Notes: generated by a model not told the origin, from the letters alone. A stretch of 64,000 nucleotides of DNA from Hyphomicrobiaceae bacterium (GCA_020442165.1 JAGRKV010000029.1:98558-162557), one strand, 5' to 3'. Counted from the stretch's first letter, positions 11,967-21,983 are shown. Program-made: numbers and translations.

Positions 11967-12445
11967 TCCGTTACCGCCTGCGGTGCGCAAACGGCCATGA
12001 GTTCGAAGCTTGGTTCGGATCGAGCGCGGCGTATGAGGCGCAGGAAGCCTCAGGGCACCTGGCCTGCCCCGCCTGTGGCGACGCTCATGTGGGCCGCGCC
12101 ATCATGGCGCCCAGCGTGGCAACCGGCACCCGCCAGTCAAGCGATAACGCCGAACCTGCCGCCGCATCCTCCCAGCCCCCCGAGAGCAGCCAGCCGCCGC
12201 AAGGACATGCCATTCCGGCGGAGCTTCGCACCGCGCTGCGCGAGGCCCGCGCGCTCCGCGATGAAATCCTTTCGAAATCCGAATATGTCGGGCCCAGGTT
12301 TGCCGACGAGGCACGCCGCATCCACTTCGAGGAAGCTCCCGACCGCCCCATTCACGGCGAAGCTGATCCCGAAGAAGTCAAATCGCTGCACGAGGACGGC
12401 ATAGCCGTCATGCCTATTCCGCTCCTGCCCGATGATCTGAACTGA
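11963..12445 (+). CDS. DUF1178 family protein
   Basis: A 160-residue DUF1178 protein: MIRYRLRCANGHEFEAWFGS at the start with a zinc-ribbon-like C8 and CPACGDAHV pair, a variable Ser/Pro/Gln linker, and a conserved C-terminal block (SEYVGPRFADEARRIHFEE, IHGEADPEEVKSL, GIAVMPIPLLPDDLN). Function is unknown. The start codon overlaps the nitrilase stop, and this pairing recurs in alphaproteobacteria as far as I recall, suggesting a shared role. Confidence 0.9.
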   Translation: MIRYRLRCANGHEFEAWFGSSAAYEAQEASGHLACPACGDAHVGRAIMAPSVATGTRQSSDNAEPAAASSQPPESSQPPQGHAIPAELRTALREARALRDEILSKSEYVGPRFADEARRIHFEEAPDRPIHGEADPEEVKSLHEDGIAVMPIPLLPDDLN

Positions 12446-12514
12446 GAAGAGCTCGGCCGAACCGTCAAACGGGGCATCTGCTTCAGTACGCCAGTCGAGT
12501 TGTACCAGCGGCCA

Positions 12515-12772
12515 TCAGCCTACCGTCAGCGCCACAAGGGTGTAGCGCACCGCAGCCTCGGCATCCTCCGACCAATGAACCGAACTCGTGTGGCTGGCGG
12601 GCGTCCATGAAAATCGGTCGTTCTTGTAGCGCCACATCCCACGGACATGTCCCCAGCGATCGATGACGACCCCGCCCTTGGGACCGATGGCGAACGAATA
12701 ACCCCTGAGTCGCAGCACCTCATGCTTGCACAGGAGCTCCAGAAGCTCGACCTCGTGCATGCGGGCTGTCAT
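12515..12772 (-). CDS. Small conserved hypothetical protein, 85 aa
   Basis: Encodes 85 residues with a central FAIGPKGGVVIDRWGHVRG segment and C-terminal DAEAAVRYTLVALTVG. The protein-like composition and convergent placement next to the DUF1178 gene support it as real; I recall similar small proteins in rhizobia. No catalytic motif. The start could be ATG 12772 or 12760. Confidence 0.6.
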   Translation of the reverse strand: MTARMHEVELLELLCKHEVLRLRGYSFAIGPKGGVVIDRWGHVRGMWRYKNDRFSWTPASHTSSVHWSEDAEAAVRYTLVALTVG

Positions 12773-13056
12773 CGGCGATCTGTTCCCGTTCCCTGGCTTG
12801 CATCATCACATTCACTAACCCGGCATGCATCGCATCTGGCGCAATATCGCTCGGGTCCAGCGGCTAGAAAGGCGCCTCAATTGCGGCTCAACATTTCTCA
12901 AAATGATTTATGCAGTTTCAGGCGTCTGAATTCAATCATTAACGCCGCTTCACCTTACGCAATTCACCCAAAGAACGGGAAAAATTGAATTTCAAATCGC
13001 ATCGAAAGCGAATGAACTTCGCAGCCCCGAATTTCATTTTTTGGTAACGGCTCGGC
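12773..13056. other. 284 bp intergenic, AT-richer than its surroundings
   Basis: It lies upstream of the 85-residue gene and downstream of the FAH gene stop. From about 12,890 to 13,045 the sequence is visibly AT-rich. I see no repeat, hairpin or convincing gene. Confidence 0.3.
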
Positions 13057-13740
13057 TCAGGCGACTGTGACGTGCAGTTGACCCACGCCAGCAACACCCG
13101 CATCGAGTTCATCGCCCCGCGCCACGCGGCCCACACCTGCGGGCGTCCCAGTCAGAATCACGTCGCCACCACCCAGCTTGAAATAGCGGGAAAGCACTGC
13201 GATCTGCTCACCAACACCCCAGATCATTTGCTGCAAATCGCCGGTTTGACGCCTTGTTCCGTTCTGATCGAGCCAGATCTCCCCCGCACTTGGATGACCG
13301 GTTTGCGCCGCTGGCCAGACCGGGCTGCACGGCGCTGAATGCTCGAAGGCCTTGCCGACTTCCCAGGGTCGACCAAGTTTCTTGGCTTCGCCCTGCAGGT
13401 CGCGGCGCGTCATGTCGAGCGCTACGCCATATCCGAAAACGTGATCGAGCGCGCGCGCCGCATCAATATCTACCCCGCCAGATTTCAAAAAGACCGCCAT
13501 TTCGACTTCAAACTGCACATCGCTTGAATGCGCCGGAAATGGAAACACCCCATCGGCAATGAGATTCTCGGGGCTTTTCTGGAAGAAAAACGGCGGCTCA
13601 CGGTCAGGGTCGTGCCCCATCTCCCGCGCATGTTCGGCGTAGTTGCGGCCGATGCAGTAGACCCGGCGTACCGGGAAAAGGAGATCGCTGCCAGCCACAG
13701 GCAGCGTTGGCCGTGGGGAAGGCGGGATGACGTAGTCCAT
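13057..13740 (-). CDS. Fumarylacetoacetate hydrolase family protein
   Basis: A 227-residue FAH-fold enzyme: VYCIGRNYAEHAREMGH and PFFFQKSPENLI in the N-terminal part, the metal-binding VQFEVEMAVFLKSGG segment with its Glu pair, GYGVALDMTRRDLQ, and VILTGTPAGVGRVARGDEL. The family hydrolyses or decarboxylates C-C bonds of beta-diketone acids (fumarylpyruvate, acylpyruvates). Specificity cannot be assigned. ATG 13740 (MDYVIPP) is favoured; ATG 13758 is possible. An in-frame TAG stands just before 13758. A tandem hexanucleotide repeat lies 37-100 bp upstream. Confidence 0.88.
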   Translation of the reverse strand: MDYVIPPSPRPTLPVAGSDLLFPVRRVYCIGRNYAEHAREMGHDPDREPPFFFQKSPENLIADGVFPFPAHSSDVQFEVEMAVFLKSGGVDIDAARALDHVFGYGVALDMTRRDLQGEAKKLGRPWEVGKAFEHSAPCSPVWPAAQTGHPSAGEIWLDQNGTRRQTGDLQQMIWGVGEQIAVLSRYFKLGGGDVILTGTPAGVGRVARGDELDAGVAGVGQLHVTVA

Positions 13741-13776
13741 TGCCGTGCGATCCACCATTTCGCTGCTCGTCTACAG

Positions 13777-13840
13777 GTTCGAGTTCGAGTTCGAGTTCGA
13801 GTTCGAGTTCGAGTTCGAGTTCGAGTTCGAGTTCGAGTTC
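13777..13840. repeat. Tandem hexanucleotide repeat (GTTCGA), about 10.7 copies
   Basis: A perfect run of the hexamer GTTCGA over 64 bp with no interruption. It sits in the 5' region of the FAH gene, 37-100 bp from its ATG. Read on the plus strand it would encode alternating Phe-Glu, but the open frames across it are not protein-like. Perfect short repeats of this size tend to vary by slipped-strand mispairing. Confidence 0.95.
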
Positions 13841-14103
13841 GGACGTTTGATGCTCATACGATGGTCGTCAAGCGCTTGTGAAGACGATGCACGATTTAGC
13901 GACTCCCAAACCAGTTGGTCGGCCATACCCATGTATTGCATGCCCCATGTGTTGAACGCGGCCAGATCTCGCCAACGACAGCGCGTCTGTCATCTTCCCG
14001 TCGTGAGGTTGTCGCTACCTCTGGATCTGGAATTATAAGGATGAGCAGCTGCGGTTAACCCGTCGGCACAAATCCGTCGGTCCTGGATCGGGAGATCAAA
14101 GCA

Positions 14104-16068
14104 ATGCAGCGTCCATTCAAGCCATCAGCCGTCCTCGCAGAAGAAGGTGAGGATGAGGCGACAAACCTCACCGCCAACCCCACGATCGGGGACATCATCT
14201 CCGAGCGGCTCTCGCGCCGCATATTGCTGTCGGGCGCGCTAGCCACAGCGGCAATGGCTGTGACCGCCTCACCTCGCGAACTGATCGCCGCAGAATCGAG
14301 CAACCCAGCGACGCCAAATTTCAACTTCCCCGAACTCGCCGCCGGCGCAGATGAACGTCATCACGTCGCCGAAGGATACGACGCCGATATCCTGATCCGC
14401 TGGGGCGACAAGGTTCTGAAGGATGCACCCGACTTCACTCCGGGCGTGCCCGACCCCGAGGCGCAACAGCGTCAATTCGGCTACAACAACGATTTCCTTG
14501 GCTACCTGCCGCTGGACGGCAGCAGCGAGCATGGCCTGCTGGTCGCAAACCACGAATACACCGATCCCGAACTCATGTTCACAGGCGTCGAGGTTGGTGC
14601 GGGCAAGCAGGCCAACTGGGATCAAATCTCCAGGCAACAAGTCGATGCCGAAATGATGGCCCATGGCGGGTCTGTCATTGAGGTCAAACGCGAAGGCGGC
14701 AAATGGACCGTCTTGCCCGATTCCAAATACGCACGGCGTATCACCGCTGAAACGGACATGCGCATCTCTGGCCCCGCCGCCGGCCGCCCCAAGCTGAAAA
14801 CGTCGGCGGACCCGAGTGGCACGCGCGTCAAGGGAATGCTCAACAACTGCGCTGGCGCCATGACGCCGTGGGGCACCTGGCTGACCTGCGAGGAGAACTT
14901 CAACAATTATTTCTGGGGCAAGGGCGAAATTAACAAGGCAACTGACGCAGCGGCACTCAAACGCTACGGCATCCCCTCCGAAAACTATTTCTGGGCCAAG
15001 TTCCACGAACGCTTCGACATCATCAAGGAACCCAACGAAGCCAACCGCTTCGGCTGGGTCGTCGAAATCGATCCGATGGACCCCGAATCGACACCCGTTA
15101 AGCGCACGGCCCTCGGCAGGTTCAAGCACGAAGGCGCCGGCAACATCGTCAACCGCGATGGCCGCTTCGTTGTCTACCAGGGTGACGACCAACGGTTCGA
15201 CTACGTCTACCGCTTCGTGACCAAGAACACCGTCGACCTCGCCAATCCAAAGGCCAACAAGGATATCCTCGACGAGGGCACGCTCTATGTCGCCCGCTTC
15301 GACGCCGATGGCTCGGGCGCTTGGCTGCCTCTTGAACATGGCACCGCCCCGCTCGACGCCGCCAATGGCTTCAACGACCAAGGTGACGTGGTCGTTCACG
15401 CGCGCATGGCCGCCGACCTCCTGGGCGCAACCAAGATGGACCGCCCCGAGGACATCGAAGCCAACCCAAAGACCGGCAAGGTCTATGTGATGCTCACCAA
15501 CAATACCAAGCGCACAGTTGCCGAAACCGATGCCGCCAACCCGCGGGCGAAGAATGCCTTCGGCCATATTCTGGAAATCACACCCGACAGCGGCGACCAC
15601 GCAGCCCCAACCTTCCGCTGGGAGATCTTGGTGCGCTGTGGCGATCCCGCCAAAGGCGACGTCGGCGCCACCTTCAACCCACGGACCACCAAGGACGGCT
15701 GGTTCGGCACACCCGACAATTGCGTCGTCGATTCACTCGGCCGGCTGTGGATCGCCACCGATGGCAACTCGCTGGACAAAACCGGACGCACTGACGGCAT
15801 TTGGGCAATGGAAACCAGCGGCGAGACCCGCGCCACGTCGAAGCTGTTCTTCCGTGTACCGGTAGGCGCCGAGATGTGCGGTCCGATGTTCACGCCAGAC
15901 GCGGAAACCCTGTTCGTCGCGGTCCAGCATCCCGGCGAAGGCGATTCCGATTCACCGTCCACATTTGAGAACCCGACAACGCGCTGGCCGGACTTCAAGC
16001 CCGACATGCCCCCAAGGCCATCTATCGTGGCAATCACCCGGCGTGGCGGCGGCAAGATCGGCGTCTAG
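14104..16068 (+). CDS. PhoX-family (DUF839) Tat-exported phosphatase
   Basis: A 654-residue protein of the PhoX/DUF839 family, periplasmic phosphatases using Ca2+/Fe3+ to release phosphate from monoesters. A twin-arginine signal (LSRRILLSGALATAAMAV) starts near residue 36 after an N-terminal extension typical of the family. Family features seen are GYNNDFLGYLPLDG, LLVANHEY, NNCAGAMTPWGTWLTCEENFNNYF, RFGWVVEIDPMDP, GRFKHEGAG, VVYQGDDQRFDYVYRFV and the C-terminal TPDAETLFVAVQHPGEG. No Pho-box is obvious upstream. Confidence 0.92.
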   Translation: MQRPFKPSAVLAEEGEDEATNLTANPTIGDIISERLSRRILLSGALATAAMAVTASPRELIAAESSNPATPNFNFPELAAGADERHHVAEGYDADILIRWGDKVLKDAPDFTPGVPDPEAQQRQFGYNNDFLGYLPLDGSSEHGLLVANHEYTDPELMFTGVEVGAGKQANWDQISRQQVDAEMMAHGGSVIEVKREGGKWTVLPDSKYARRITAETDMRISGPAAGRPKLKTSADPSGTRVKGMLNNCAGAMTPWGTWLTCEENFNNYFWGKGEINKATDAAALKRYGIPSENYFWAKFHERFDIIKEPNEANRFGWVVEIDPMDPESTPVKRTALGRFKHEGAGNIVNRDGRFVVYQGDDQRFDYVYRFVTKNTVDLANPKANKDILDEGTLYVARFDADGSGAWLPLEHGTAPLDAANGFNDQGDVVVHARMAADLLGATKMDRPEDIEANPKTGKVYVMLTNNTKRTVAETDAANPRAKNAFGHILEITPDSGDHAAPTFRWEILVRCGDPAKGDVGATFNPRTTKDGWFGTPDNCVVDSLGRLWIATDGNSLDKTGRTDGIWAMETSGETRATSKLFFRVPVGAEMCGPMFTPDAETLFVAVQHPGEGDSDSPSTFENPTTRWPDFKPDMPPRPSIVAITRRGGGKIGV

Positions 16069-16183
16069 CGCCTGAAAGGCTGCGCGAAAAGGCGGAAAAC
16101 CGGCGTTTTTTACCCGTATACCCTGATACGACCAACAACCGCCTTGCCCCGCGCGCGCCATCGGTGCAAACAACACTCAACTG

Positions 16184-17308
16184 ATGGAGATCTGCCGCAA
16201 CAAGCTGCGGCCGCCGCTACGGACACCTCACACGATGTTGACACGAGCGCCCGCTTCCTGCCCGCACGACGATGCATCGCCTCGCCACGACTGGACCCCT
16301 CGCGAAGCGACCGCGCTCTACCAATTGCCCTTCAACGACCTGCTCTTCCGTGCCGCGAGCGTGCATCGCGCCTGCTTCGATCCCAACAAGGTGCAAAAGA
16401 GTCGGTTGCTGTCGATCAAGACCGGCGGCTGCGCGGAGGATTGCGGCTACTGCAGCCAGTCCGCGCACCATCCCTCCGGCCTCAAGGCTTCGAAGCTGAT
16501 GGAGGTCGAGCGCGTTCTCTCCGAAGCTAGGAAGGCCAAGGCCGGCGGTGCCACGCGCTACTGCATGGGCGCGGCATGGCGCGAACCCAAGGCGCGCGAC
16601 ATGGATGCGATCGTCGCCATGGTCGAGGGCGTCAAGGCAATGGGCATGGAAACGTGCATGACGTTGGGCATGCTGACCGATGAGGACATCGGCCGCCTCA
16701 AGCATGCAGGTCTCGACTATTACAACCACAACATCGACACCTCGGAGCGCTACTACTCCGAGATCATCAAGACGCGCACATTTGCCGACCGGTTGGACAC
16801 TCTCGCTCGGGTGCGCGAAGCCGGGATGAAGGTCTGTTCCGGCGGCATCGTCGGCATGGGTGAGACGGCTGACGACCGCGTCGACATGCTGGTGACGCTC
16901 GCCAACCTCGAAGAGCATCCTGAAAGCGTGCCGATCAACATGCTGATCGCCATTCCCGGCACACCGCTGGAAAATACGACGCCAATCGACCCCATCGAAT
17001 TCGTGCGCACCATCGCAGTTGCCCGCATCATGATGCCCCGCTCGTTCGTGAGGCTCTCAGCCGGGCGAACCGAGATGACAGACGAATTGCAGGCTCTTTG
17101 CTTCTTTGCCGGCGCCAACTCCATATTCGTCGGCGACACGCTGCTCACCGCCGACAACCCAGGCGAGGACAAGGACGCAGCATTGTTCCGTCGGCTCGGC
17201 ATCGAGGGACTTGAAAGCGAGCACGACCGCCACACCACCGGACACGCGCAGGGGGAAGAAGCGCCTGCCGGACGATCCGGGTGCAATGGGCATGCAAGAT
17301 CCGCATAA
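16184..17308 (+). CDS. bioB: Biotin synthase (radical SAM)
   Basis: BioB inserts sulfur into dethiobiotin using a radical-SAM [4Fe-4S] cluster and an auxiliary [2Fe-2S] cluster. The radical-SAM motif is GGC83AEDC87GYC90SQSA; further conserved segments are [48 protein letters not shown] and LSAGRTEM. It has 374 residues from ATG 16184; ATG 16235 is an alternative. The C-terminus is a His/Gly-rich tail of about 30 residues that runs over the bioF start. First gene of the bioBFDAZ operon. I looked for a BioR-type TTATCTATAA operator upstream and do not see one. Confidence 0.97.
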   Translation: MEICRNKLRPPLRTPHTMLTRAPASCPHDDASPRHDWTPREATALYQLPFNDLLFRAASVHRACFDPNKVQKSRLLSIKTGGCAEDCGYCSQSAHHPSGLKASKLMEVERVLSEARKAKAGGATRYCMGAAWREPKARDMDAIVAMVEGVKAMGMETCMTLGMLTDEDIGRLKHAGLDYYNHNIDTSERYYSEIIKTRTFADRLDTLARVREAGMKVCSGGIVGMGETADDRVDMLVTLANLEEHPESVPINMLIAIPGTPLENTTPIDPIEFVRTIAVARIMMPRSFVRLSAGRTEMTDELQALCFFAGANSIFVGDTLLTADNPGEDKDAALFRRLGIEGLESEHDRHTTGHAQGEEAPAGRSGCNGHARSA

Positions 17309-18425
17309 GCGATCGCTGCAAGCCCTCGCGCATCGCCGGCGTCTGCGAATCCTGCAGCCACGCCATGGTCTCGATTTCTCATCCAATGACTATCTCGGAC
17401 TGGCCGAATCCAATTTCCTGAGGGCTGCATCGCGCGCGGCCTTGGAGCGCGGCGTGCCCCTGGGCGCGGGCGGCTCCCGCCTGTTGCGCGGCAATCATCC
17501 CGAACACGAGCAACTCGAAGCAGAAGCGTCAGAATTTTTCGGCGGTGAGTCCGCACTCTTTTTCGGAGGCGGCTTTGCAGCCAACACAGCCCTCTTCGCC
17601 ACGCTGCCGCAGCGCGCAGACTTCATCGCCTTCGACGCGCTCATTCATGCAAGCGTTCACGACGGCATGGCGATGTCGCGCGCAACGCATCGCCCTTTTG
17701 CCCACAACGATCCGGGTTCCTGCGACGAGGCCATCGCAGCCTGGCGACGGGAAGGTGGCAAGGGACGTGCCTGGATTGCCATCGAAAGCCTCTATTCGAT
17801 GGACGGCGATATGGCACCGCTCCGCGATCTGGCCGAAGTGGCACGCCGTCACGACGCTATGCTGGTGATCGACGAAGCACACGCCACAGGCGCCATCGGC
17901 CCTGAAGGACGCGGTCTTGCAGCGGAACTCGAAGGTCGCAACAACGTCATCGCACTCCACACTTGCGGCAAGGCCCTCGGCGTATCAGGCGCAATCATCA
18001 CCTTGCCCGCAACACAGCGCGACTACATGGTCAACCGGGCACGCCCCTTCATCTATGCCACTGCTCCCTCGCCATTGATCGCGGCAACCGTAAGAGCCGC
18101 GCTGAAGATCATTCGCGATGAACCCCTGCGCCGATTGGACCTCGCCGCCCGGGTCGCGCATGCAGGCAATCTTCTGCAAACCCATTGCGGGATAGCACCT
18201 ACCGGCACGCATATTCAGCCCATCATTGTCCATCGCGACGAGACGGCACTCCAGCTTGCGGATCAGTTGCAGACCGCCGGCTTCGACGTCCGCGCCGTTC
18301 GCCCACCGACCGTCCCCGAAGGCACGTCGCGCCTGAGGATCTCGCTGACGTTGAACGTCACCGACAACGACGTAACGCGCCTCATCGAAACGCTGGCACC
18401 CTTGCTGCGGGAGGCCACGCAATGA
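17286..18425 (+). CDS. bioF: 8-amino-7-oxononanoate synthase
   Basis: BioF condenses pimeloyl-ACP (or -CoA) with alanine, PLP-dependent, to give KAPA. Seen: [33 protein letters not shown], the PLP-binding [15 protein letters not shown], and the Schiff-base lysine in [12 protein letters not shown]. It starts at ATG 17286 (or 17292) inside the last codons of bioB and overlaps bioD by ATGA. Length 379 residues is normal. Confidence 0.96.
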   Translation: MGMQDPHKRSLQALAHRRRLRILQPRHGLDFSSNDYLGLAESNFLRAASRAALERGVPLGAGGSRLLRGNHPEHEQLEAEASEFFGGESALFFGGGFAANTALFATLPQRADFIAFDALIHASVHDGMAMSRATHRPFAHNDPGSCDEAIAAWRREGGKGRAWIAIESLYSMDGDMAPLRDLAEVARRHDAMLVIDEAHATGAIGPEGRGLAAELEGRNNVIALHTCGKALGVSGAIITLPATQRDYMVNRARPFIYATAPSPLIAATVRAALKIIRDEPLRRLDLAARVAHAGNLLQTHCGIAPTGTHIQPIIVHRDETALQLADQLQTAGFDVRAVRPPTVPEGTSRLRISLTLNVTDNDVTRLIETLAPLLREATQ

Positions 18426-19069
18426 CGCGCGCGTTCGTCGTCACAGGAACCGACACCGGCATCGGCAAGACCGTTGCATCCGCAGCGCTCGTCACGCTAC
18501 TTGATGGCAATTACTGGAAGCCCATTCAGGCTGGCCTTGAAGGCGAAACCGATCGCCAGACGGTATTACGGCTGACAGGTCTGGATGAAACGCGCGCGCC
18601 CACGGAAGCCTACCGCCTGACCACACCGGCATCCCCCCATTGCGCCGCCGAAATCGACGGTATCACGATCGATGAGGCACGGCTCGCGCCCCCGGCAACC
18701 ACGCGCCCGCTTATCATCGAAGCGGCCGGCGGTCTGCTCGTTCCCATCACCCGCAAACTGTTGCAGATCGACCTGATTGCAGGCTGGCGGCTGCCAATCG
18801 TCCTCGTGGCGGCGACACGGCTCGGCACCATCAATCACACTCTGCTTTCCATCGAGGCATTGAAGCACCGCGACATGACAATTGCTGGTATAGTATTTTC
18901 AGGCGACGACAACCCCGACACCATGCACACCATCGCCGACTTCGCATCTGTTTCCGTCATTGGTCGTCTGCCGCATCTCGATCCACTCGATGAAAACACG
19001 CTAAGCGTGGCCGCCCACGCACATCTGGATATCCGCCCGTTCAGCAACGTCCTTGGAGACGTGTCATGA
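18422..19069 (+). CDS. bioD: Dethiobiotin synthetase
   Basis: BioD closes the ureido ring of DAPA with CO2 and ATP. A 215-residue protein with the P-loop VTGTDTGIGKTVASAAL and KPIQAGLEGETDRQT; EAAGGLLVPI is the second family motif. Start ATG overlaps the bioF stop, and the stop overlaps bioA ATG, so translation is coupled through the operon. Confidence 0.95.
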   Translation: MTRAFVVTGTDTGIGKTVASAALVTLLDGNYWKPIQAGLEGETDRQTVLRLTGLDETRAPTEAYRLTTPASPHCAAEIDGITIDEARLAPPATTRPLIIEAAGGLLVPITRKLLQIDLIAGWRLPIVLVAATRLGTINHTLLSIEALKHRDMTIAGIVFSGDDNPDTMHTIADFASVSVIGRLPHLDPLDENTLSVAAHAHLDIRPFSNVLGDVS

Positions 19070-20346
19070 CAGGGAACAGCACATCGCCGGTCTGGCACCC
19101 CTTCACGCAACACGCGACAGCACCCGCACCGATCAAGGTCGCCCATGCCGAAGGCGCACGGCTTTGGACTACGGATCACGACATAATCATTGACGCGATT
19201 TCGTCATGGTGGGTCGTCACCCACGGCCATGGCCACCGCAAGATCATGGCCGCAATCAAGGACCAGGCAGACCGGCTCGATCAGGTCATATTCGCAGGCT
19301 TTACGCACGAGCCGGCTGAAGCATTGGCACGGGAGCTGATCGAACTGGTGCCACCTGGCCTCACCCGCGTCTTCTATTCCGATAGCGGCTCGACCGCAGT
19401 CGAAGTCGCGCTGAAAATGGCATTGGGCACGTTCCACAATCGCGGCGAGAAGCGCACACGCATCCTGTCCTTGGAACATGGCTATCATGGCGACACCATC
19501 GGCACGATGGCTGCGGGCGCACGCGGCGTTTTCAATGCCGCCTATGCACCGCTGCTTTATGACGTGACGCGCATTCCTTTCCCGGTTGCGGGCCAGGAAC
19601 AGACCACGTTTGATGCCATTGATGCCGCCTGCCGGACAGGCGACGTTGCGGCCATGATTGTCGAGCCACTGATCCTTGGCGCCGGCGGCATGCTCATGTA
19701 CGCCCCAACGGCCCTCGCGGAAATGGCGCGCATCGTCCGCCATTACGGTGCGCTGTTCATTGCCGACGAGGTGATGACCGGATGGGGCCGCACGGGCACA
19801 CTGTTCGCCTCGGAACAGGCAGGCCCTGTTCCCGATCTCCTATGTCTGGCAAAGGGACTGACTGGCGGCGCCATTCCACTTGCCGCCACGCTCGCCACCG
19901 AAGAGATCTTCGACGCGCATTTCTCGGAAGACCGTTCGAAGACCTTTTTCCATTCCTCGTCCTACACGGCCAATCCCATTGCCTGCGCCGCCGCTCTTGC
20001 CAACGTGAAAGTCTGGCGACAAGAACCCGTGCTCGCCCGCATCAAGACCTTGACCGAAATGCAGCGCCGCCGGCTTGCGGCGCTTGGAACCGACAATCGC
20101 TTTCGCAACATTCGCCAGCTTGGCACCATTGCAGCCCTCGACATCGATGTCCCCGATGGTGGATATTTGGCGCGCATCGGCCCCGCTCTGCAGCGTCACG
20201 CCTTGTCGATGGGTGTGCTGCTGCGGCCGCTCGGCAATACGGTTTACGTCATGCCGCCATACTGCATTTCGTCCGATGACCTCGATCAGGTCTATCGCGC
20301 AATCGTTGCCGGCGAGGCATTTGCCCGCGCGGGAGCTGCATCATGA
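19066..20346 (+). CDS. bioA: Adenosylmethionine-8-amino-7-oxononanoate aminotransferase
   Basis: BioA converts KAPA to DAPA with SAM as amino donor, PLP-dependent. Markers: VWHPFTQH at the N-terminus, SSWWVVTHGHGH, YSDSGSTAVEVALKMA, HGYHGDTIGTM, ADEVMTGWGRTG and the PLP lysine in CLAKGLTGG. 426 residues, normal length. Overlaps bioD and bioZ by ATGA at both ends. Confidence 0.96.
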   Translation: MTGNSTSPVWHPFTQHATAPAPIKVAHAEGARLWTTDHDIIIDAISSWWVVTHGHGHRKIMAAIKDQADRLDQVIFAGFTHEPAEALARELIELVPPGLTRVFYSDSGSTAVEVALKMALGTFHNRGEKRTRILSLEHGYHGDTIGTMAAGARGVFNAAYAPLLYDVTRIPFPVAGQEQTTFDAIDAACRTGDVAAMIVEPLILGAGGMLMYAPTALAEMARIVRHYGALFIADEVMTGWGRTGTLFASEQAGPVPDLLCLAKGLTGGAIPLAATLATEEIFDAHFSEDRSKTFFHSSSYTANPIACAAALANVKVWRQEPVLARIKTLTEMQRRRLAALGTDNRFRNIRQLGTIAALDIDVPDGGYLARIGPALQRHALSMGVLLRPLGNTVYVMPPYCISSDDLDQVYRAIVAGEAFARAGAAS

Positions 20347-21329
20347 TCGACACGGGCGCAGAAATCGTTGGTTTGGGCCACTACTCGCCCGAGCGCATCG
20401 TGACCAATGCCGAAATCGAACAGCAGCTGGACGTAGCACCCGGCTGGATCGAGCGCCGCACGGGCATTCTCGAACGCCGCTTCGCTGCCGACGACGAAGC
20501 ACTCTCCGACATGGCGATCAGGGCTGGCGAAATGGCCCTCGCCGGATCGGGGATCGCCCGCGACCAAATCGCGTTGACCGTTCTTGCGACCTCGACACCC
20601 GATCACCTGTTGCCACCATCAGCTCCATTGGTCGCGCATAAACTTGGCCTCACGCGGTCGGGCGCCATCGACATGGCCGGCGCTTGTGCGGGGTTCCTCT
20701 ATGCGCTCACCTTTGCGGATGCGTTCGTCAAGACCCAGCGTAGGCCAGCGGTTGTAATCGCGGCAAACATTCTCTCCCGCCGCATCAATCCAGTCGAACG
20801 CGCGAGCGCGGTACTCTTCGCCGATGCAGCTGGCGCAGTTGTCGTCGCTCCGACCAGCCGCGCCGATGCCGGCATCCTGGGCTGTGAACTCGCCGCAGAA
20901 GGCAGCGGCTATGATCTCATCAAGATCACCGCTGGCGGCAGCCGCACACCATTCTCCAAGGCGCGCAATGCCGACGAATTCCTGATGACCATTTCCGATG
21001 GCAAATCCGTCTTTGTCAAAGCCGTCGACATGATGGCGAGCACTGCGCGCATTGCGCTCGCTGCCGCCGGCTTATCCGTCGAAGACATGGCGCATTGGGT
21101 GCCGCACCAGGCCAACACGCGCATCATCGAGGCAACGCGCACAAAACTCGCCATGCCTCCAGAAAACACATTGTCCTCCGTCGTTGGCTACGGCAACAGC
21201 TCGGCGGCGACGATACCGTTTACGATGTCGTTACTGGCGGACGAGCGCAATTACCAGCAAGGCGATCGGCTTTTGCTCACAGCGGCAGGCGCGGGGTTAA
21301 CCGGGGGCGCCATCGTCTGGGGCTGGTAG
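20343..21329 (+). CDS. bioZ: BioZ, FabH-like 3-ketoacyl-ACP synthase of pimelate synthesis
   Basis: A 328-residue KAS III-type enzyme with the Cys-His-Asn triad C115 (DMAGACAGF), H255 (WVPHQANTR) and N285 (GYGNSSAAT). As the last gene of bioBFDA with ATGA overlap it is BioZ rather than housekeeping FabH. In Agrobacterium and Brucella BioZ condenses glutaryl-CoA, derived from lysine breakdown, with malonyl-ACP to start the pimeloyl chain, replacing the BioC/BioH route. The role here is inferred from family and operon position. The bioB upstream region and the short 21,330-21,380 gap show no clear terminator. Confidence 0.92.
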   Translation: MIDTGAEIVGLGHYSPERIVTNAEIEQQLDVAPGWIERRTGILERRFAADDEALSDMAIRAGEMALAGSGIARDQIALTVLATSTPDHLLPPSAPLVAHKLGLTRSGAIDMAGACAGFLYALTFADAFVKTQRRPAVVIAANILSRRINPVERASAVLFADAAGAVVVAPTSRADAGILGCELAAEGSGYDLIKITAGGSRTPFSKARNADEFLMTISDGKSVFVKAVDMMASTARIALAAAGLSVEDMAHWVPHQANTRIIEATRTKLAMPPENTLSSVVGYGNSSAATIPFTMSLLADERNYQQGDRLLLTAAGAGLTGGAIVWGW

Positions 21330-21380
21330 CAATCCACCCATTTCATGCCAGGTGGCTGACTGCACCGGCTTTGTTGCGTC

Positions 21381-21971
21381 TCAATCAGCCGGAAGCGCCG
21401 CAAAGGCAATCTCGCGTGCGGCCGGGGCGCTGAGGCCGCACTCCAGCGCCTGCTGATAGAATTTCTCACGCTGCGCCGCTGTAGCCCCGAGCGAACGTCC
21501 GAACTCTTTCAACTTGCCGGCAAGTCGACGCTGGCTGCCGCCATCGCGTCCACCAAGCTCGCGGCGGAACACGCGCTCGACAGCTTCCGGCAACTCTGGG
21601 CCGCAGATGAAATAGCGTAGGTACTTCAGGAAATCGGCTTGCTCGTAGAGTTGTTCACCACTCACGCCGGATTGCTCCAGCTCCGCGCGCACCGACACAT
21701 CACGTCCCAGATTGTGCTCCGCCTCATCGAAGAACCTTAGCCGATGCTCAGGAACAGCCTCGCGCTCCAGTATCGAAACCGCAAGCAGTCGCGCCAGCTC
21801 CGCATTGTTGGCCGCCTGCTCGCCATCGAGCTTGGCGGCATCAGGCGGAAACGCGATCGAGTCGAACAGCGCGATCTCGAAATCGTTGAGGTGGATGTCC
21901 ATCAGATCAAAGGTTCCAGAATGTATCTCGGCCGGTCTGCCCGCCGCGGTGCCACGAACCGCGACGAGCAA
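21381..21971 (-). CDS. Hypothetical protein downstream of the SPFH gene
   Basis: Encodes up to 196 residues, soluble, acidic and mainly helical (DGEQAANNAELARLLAVSIL, EQADFLKYLRYFICG, LAGKLKEFGRSLG). I do not recognise a family. It begins 12 bp after the slipin-like gene stops, so the two form an operon and probably act together. The start could also be the internal ATG at MDIHLNDFE. Ends just past the bioZ stop, convergent with it. Confidence 0.7.
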   Translation of the reverse strand: MLVAVRGTAAGRPAEIHSGTFDLMDIHLNDFEIALFDSIAFPPDAAKLDGEQAANNAELARLLAVSILEREAVPEHRLRFFDEAEHNLGRDVSVRAELEQSGVSGEQLYEQADFLKYLRYFICGPELPEAVERVFRRELGGRDGGSQRRLAGKLKEFGRSLGATAAQREKFYQQALECGLSAPAAREIAFAALPAD

Positions 21972-21983
21972 CCCTAGCCGATA

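Noticed and set aside
13528..14038. Plus-strand frames with Phe-Glu or Val-Arg repeats
   Set aside because: They are only the translation of the GTTCGA tandem repeat in different frames; no ribosome binding site or conserved flank.
14269..15600. 443-codon open frame antisense to the PhoX-type gene
   Set aside because: Shadow of a well supported gene on the other strand, with no domain or ribosome binding site.
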